A stretch of DNA of 27,155 nt from positions 1-27,155 of the forward strand of contig CAKSSZ010000005.1 in assembly GCA_934489915.1 (NCBI GenBank), written 5' to 3'. Position 1 is the stretch's first letter. Every line of letters starts with the position of its first letter. Source of the stretch: an uncultured Clostridia bacterium. Lineage in GTDB: Bacteria; Bacillota; Clostridia; HGM11514. The position numbers were made by a program, and so were the translations under genes. The notes under the pieces are model-generated. The model was given only the letters and a program-made list of their open reading frames with translations, was not told where the DNA came from and ran no database searches. Positions 24,488 through 27,155 of this stretch are shown in pieces.

Positions 24488-26011
24488 ATGGGAGTGAAAC
24501 GAGTCTGTATTTTAGTGATTAACGGAGCGGTTTCCGCAATTACATCCTTTATTATGTGTGGAATCGGCGTTTGGTTCAGTCTGTATCTGACGCAGAAAAT
24601 CGGAACAGCCGTCATGGGTGAATATCAGCTGATCCTTTCGGCCTATGCCTTTGGTATAACCTTTGCGTCCTCCGGCGTACAGTTTGCCGCCATGCGGCTG
24701 ATTTCTGAAAACATTGGGCGAAGTCCCCGGGTGGATGTGCGCCGAATCTTAAGAAAATGCTTTGGATACTGTGCTGTCTTTGGCCTTGGCGGCGGCATTT
24801 TGCTTTATTCCCTTGCTCCGCTGATCGGATCGGCGGTGTTAAAAAATAACGCAGTGACGCTTCCTCTTCGTGTAATTTCCCTTTCCTTGCCCTTTGTGGC
24901 GGCGGGAGGTGTGATTAACGGTTATTTTGCTGCAGTGCGTAAGGTCTATAAAATGGCTGCGGTGCAGGTGGGAGAACAGCTTTTAAAAATTATTCTGACG
25001 GTTGTGACCGTCTCCTATTTTATGGCTCGGGGGCAGGCTTGCCTGGCATTGATCCTTGCCGGAGTGATCAGCGAGGGCTTGAGCGTTTTCATTTCTCTGC
25101 TGCTGTGCCGCCGGGATTGCCGGCAGTATCGGGGGAGGGAAAAACCTCAGGGGAGTCTGCTGCGGATTGGATTGCCCATTGCATTTTCTTCCTATCTGCG
25201 TTCCGGGCTGGTATCGATGCGGCATTTACTGGTGCCTTCTCAGCTCCAAAAGTACGGAATGGAGCAACGGCAAGCGGTTGCCGCCTTTGGGATGATCCAC
25301 GGAATTGTGCTGCCGGTTGTGTTTTTTCCCACTGCTCTGCTTTATTCCTTTTCTAATTTGCTGGTGCCGGAGGTGGCGGAGACCAGAACCCGTACCGGCA
25401 GCGAGAGCCGCAGGATGACCTATTTAATTGATCGCAGCGTCCAGCTGACCCTTTTGTTTTCTATTGGTGTGGCAGGATTTTTTTACTTTTTTGCGGAAGA
25501 ATTGATGGGCGTGGTTCGGGGAGGAGCCGGGATTGGAATTTACTTAAAAATGCTGGCGTTGGTGGTGCCGGTGATGTATCTGGATCATACGGTGGATAAT
25601 ATGCTAAAGGGGTTGGATCAGCAGGTTCAGTCTATGAAATATAATATTATAGACGCTGTATTCAGCCTGGGATGTATTTTTTTGTTTTTACCCCGATTCG
25701 GGACAGCGGGATATGTTTGTTTGATTTGCCTCAGCGAGTTATTAAATTTTACTTTAAGCTTCCGGCGGCTGACAAAAGTATCCTCCTTTCATTTATTGCC
25801 CTTAAAGGGCGTGGTTTTCCCGATTGCCTGTATTGTGCTGGCATGTAAAACAGGAAGGTATGCAGGGGGGGTGTGGGGTGTTACGGGAATGGGATTCCTG
25901 ATTGCCGCCGGCTGCCTTTCCTTAGCGTTGTATTTTGTTTTTTTAAGATTAACCGGCTGTTTTACGCAAAACGACGCAGACTGGCTGCGCCGTATTTTTC
26001 AAAGAAATTAG
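24488..26011 (+). CDS. SpoVB/MATE-like polysaccharide flippase family membrane protein
   Basis: About 507 residues, with roughly 12-14 hydrophobic segments spread through the length and an N-terminus typical of the MOP flippase superfamily (LVINGAVSAITSFIMCGIGVWFSLYLTQKIG, in two parts). It includes the family pattern GEYQLILSAYAF and a C-terminal polysaccharide-synthesis region (YLDHTVDNMLKGLDQQ). It most resembles stage V sporulation protein B, which is thought to move lipid-linked cell-wall intermediates during cortex formation; MurJ-like or exopolysaccharide roles are alternatives. The start is uncertain: GTG 24485, ATG 24488 and GTG 24494 are all in frame and none has an ideal Shine-Dalgarno. 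The gene probably shares a transcript with the upstream regulator. Confidence 0.82.
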   Translation: MGVKRVCILVINGAVSAITSFIMCGIGVWFSLYLTQKIGTAVMGEYQLILSAYAFGITFASSGVQFAAMRLISENIGRSPRVDVRRILRKCFGYCAVFGLGGGILLYSLAPLIGSAVLKNNAVTLPLRVISLSLPFVAAGGVINGYFAAVRKVYKMAAVQVGEQLLKIILTVVTVSYFMARGQACLALILAGVISEGLSVFISLLLCRRDCRQYRGREKPQGSLLRIGLPIAFSSYLRSGLVSMRHLLVPSQLQKYGMEQRQAVAAFGMIHGIVLPVVFFPTALLYSFSNLLVPEVAETRTRTGSESRRMTYLIDRSVQLTLLFSIGVAGFFYFFAEELMGVVRGGAGIGIYLKMLALVVPVMYLDHTVDNMLKGLDQQVQSMKYNIIDAVFSLGCIFLFLPRFGTAGYVCLICLSELLNFTLSFRRLTKVSSFHLLPLKGVVFPIACIVLACKTGRYAGGVWGVTGMGFLIAAGCLSLALYFVFLRLTGCFTQNDADWLRRIFQRN

Positions 26012-26013
26012 AA

Positions 26014-26340
26014 TTATTGAACGGTGATTTGTTCTGCCCGGCTTCGTTTGAGCAGACCGATCGCCATATTTTTTTCTCCTTCCCGCACATGAACGGTCAG
26101 TCGGTTTTGAGCGGTCGGCTTCGGTGGAAAAATCGGCAGCGGAACATTCGGATTGGTGCCGAAATTACTTTCTGTCATGGAATCCCGCTGTAAGCCTGCC
26201 AGAAAAAAGCTGCCCGGCAAAGGCAGGCTGAGGGAGGGATCGTCTCCGACAAAAAAATTGGAAAATCCCGCTTGACTCAGCAAATCCGCTGCACGTTCCA
26301 GCTCTGCTTCCTGTTTAAAAAGACTGCTGATAATTGCCAT
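26014..26340 (-). CDS. Small protein of unknown function
   Basis: 108 residues; I do not recognise the family. It has a good Shine-Dalgarno (AAAGGAG, about 11 bases before the ATG at 26340). The N-terminus looks like beta-alpha-beta (AIISSLF, then the helix EAELERAADLLSQAG, then SNFFVG), and the C-terminus is similar (RLTVHVRE, then a helix with MAIGLLKRS, then QITVQ). A proline-rich, low-helix middle (about residues 35-75: SLPLPGSF, NVPLPIFPPKP) separates them. This is compatible with a ferredoxin-like fold with a long insert, as in some stress proteins, but that is inference. It converges on the flippase gene with only 2 bases between the stops and no terminator. Confidence 0.75.
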   Translation of the reverse strand: MAIISSLFKQEAELERAADLLSQAGFSNFFVGDDPSLSLPLPGSFFLAGLQRDSMTESNFGTNPNVPLPIFPPKPTAQNRLTVHVREGEKNMAIGLLKRSRAEQITVQ

Positions 26341-26485
26341 ATCATATTCATCTCCTTTCTGCTTTAGTGTTTCCCGATTTTACAGAAATCAGACTGGTAA
26401 AGAAAAGGGGTTTTGAAAAAACACACAAAAGATGATTTGTAAATTTGGTTAAAACATATAAAATAAAAAAGTTTGGAAAAAGGTC

Positions 26486-26514
26486 TTTTCAAAAAGCAAA
26501 AAATCTTGTATAAT
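26486..26514 (+). promoter_or_regulatory. Probable promoter of the solute-binding protein gene
   Basis: TATAAT (26509-26514) preceded at 17 bases by TTTTCA (26486-26491), a weak -35. The leader is about 40 bases, ending in the strong Shine-Dalgarno AAAGGAGGA. A weak -35 would fit control by an activator, such as one of the AraC-type regulators in the window (inference). Confidence 0.6.
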
Positions 26515-26561
26515 TAATGTATAGTGCAGTAGTCTTATTTACTGAAAAGGAGGAATAAAGT

Positions 26562-27155
26562 ATGTGGAAAAAGGGGAAACGCCTGGCGGCTTTAGCGCTG
26601 GCGGGTGCGATGGCGCTGTCCTTGTGTGCCTGCGGAAAAGGCGGCAACGGCGGTACAGCAGGAAAAGATGACATGAGCGAAGAGGTTACCTTAAAGTGGT
26701 ACATCATGGCTCAGGAACCGGCAGGCTTTGACCGGGTAATGGAAGAGGCAAACAAGTATATTAAGGAAAAGCTGAATGCAAAGCTGGAATTAACCTGCAT
26801 TCCTTCCGGTGATTATCAGCAAAAAACTTCTATGATCTTAGCCTCTCAGGAAGAATTTGACTTAATGTGGGTCAATGTTGCCTATTATGAATCCAACGTA
26901 ACAAAGGGCGCTTTCGTTCAGTTGGACGATATGCTGAAAAATACCACGCCGGAATTAAACAAACTGTTTGAAGACGGTGTTTGGGAAGCAACAAAGGTAG
27001 ACGGCAAGATTTACGGTGTGCCGATGCTTCAGGTACTGTATGACCAACCCGGAATATGGTTTATTAAGTCTATTGTGGATAAATATAACCTGCCGGTTGA
27101 GGACATTAAGAGCGCAGCTGATTTGACACCGATCTATCAGATGGTGAAGGACAAC
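26562..27155 (+). CDS. Extracellular solute-binding lipoprotein of an ABC transporter, 5' part
   Basis: 198 codons are visible from the ATG at 26562 and the frame is open at the right edge; the family usually has 450-560 residues. The signal peptide ends in a lipobox (SLCAC, lipidated Cys at residue 24), followed by a Gly-rich spacer (GKGGNGG). The mature part begins EVTLKWYIMAQEPAGFD and contains YIKEKLNAKLEL, EFDLMWVN and the conserved KVDGKIYGVPMLQ segment of the family 1 extracellular solute-binding proteins, close to the LplA type. It would bind an oligosaccharide outside the membrane. Permease genes are expected just beyond the window. Confidence 0.9.
   Translation, partial: MWKKGKRLAALALAGAMALSLCACGKGGNGGTAGKDDMSEEVTLKWYIMAQEPAGFDRVMEEANKYIKEKLNAKLELTCIPSGDYQQKTSMILASQEEFDLMWVNVAYYESNVTKGAFVQLDDMLKNTTPELNKLFEDGVWEATKVDGKIYGVPMLQVLYDQPGIWFIKSIVDKYNLPVEDIKSAADLTPIYQMVKDN

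Noticed and set aside
26489..26707. 72-codon minus-strand frame near the right end
   Set aside because: It covers the promoter and signal peptide region of the solute-binding protein on the other strand and has no supporting feature.

Overview
The window spans the chromosomal replication origin of a low-to-moderate GC Gram-positive bacterium, most likely a member of the class Clostridia. The gene order jag-yidC-yidD-rnpA-rpmH (all minus) | dnaA-dnaN-yaaA-recF-remB-gyrB-gyrA (all plus) is the classic Firmicutes origin arrangement. RemB between recF and gyrB, strong Shine-Dalgarno sites, a BspA-type leucine-rich repeat protein, SLH-anchored surface proteins and a SpoVB-like flippase support this. 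No rRNA or tRNA gene, insertion sequence or CRISPR array was seen. The species cannot be named from the sequence alone.

Region 1 (1-2479, minus strand) is the RNA-processing and membrane-insertion cluster. rpmH has a consensus promoter; a short terminator-like hairpin separates rpmH from rnpA; rnpA and yidD overlap by 4 bases; yidC follows after a leader that can form two competing stems; jag runs off the left edge. Region 2 (2480-4279) holds the dnaA promoter, dnaA and oriC. The dnaA-dnaN gap carries several DnaA boxes, a 19-base inverted repeat, and a textbook basal unwinding element: two boxes, a short GC spacer, four CTA DnaA-trios, then a T/A tract. Region 3 (4280-11530) is the replication/repair/topology operon, closed by a strong terminator. 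Its GyrA has alanine at the position equivalent to E. coli Ser83.

Region 4 (11552-22148) is accessory surface biology beside the origin. It contains a secreted LRR protein with a C-terminal copper-amine-oxidase-N (stalk) domain, a minus-strand AraC regulator, then a two-gene unit reading away from that regulator. The first of the two encodes a 402-residue secreted protein; the second a 2188-residue S-layer-anchored protein with a large right-handed beta-helix domain resembling GH141-type enzymes. The two share an unidentified, probably lectin-like module of about 170 residues, present once in the small protein and twice in the giant one. A plausible model is a regulator-controlled, cell-surface glycan-binding and glycan-cleaving system.

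Region 5 (22191-27155) holds a FAD-dependent oxidoreductase (minus), a divergent PocR-domain AraC regulator, a SpoVB/MATE-like flippase, a small convergent gene of unknown function, and the start of a lipoprotein solute-binding protein of a probable sugar ABC transporter, cut by the right edge. Every stretch between genes is shorter than 300 bases, and what can be seen in the informative ones is listed.
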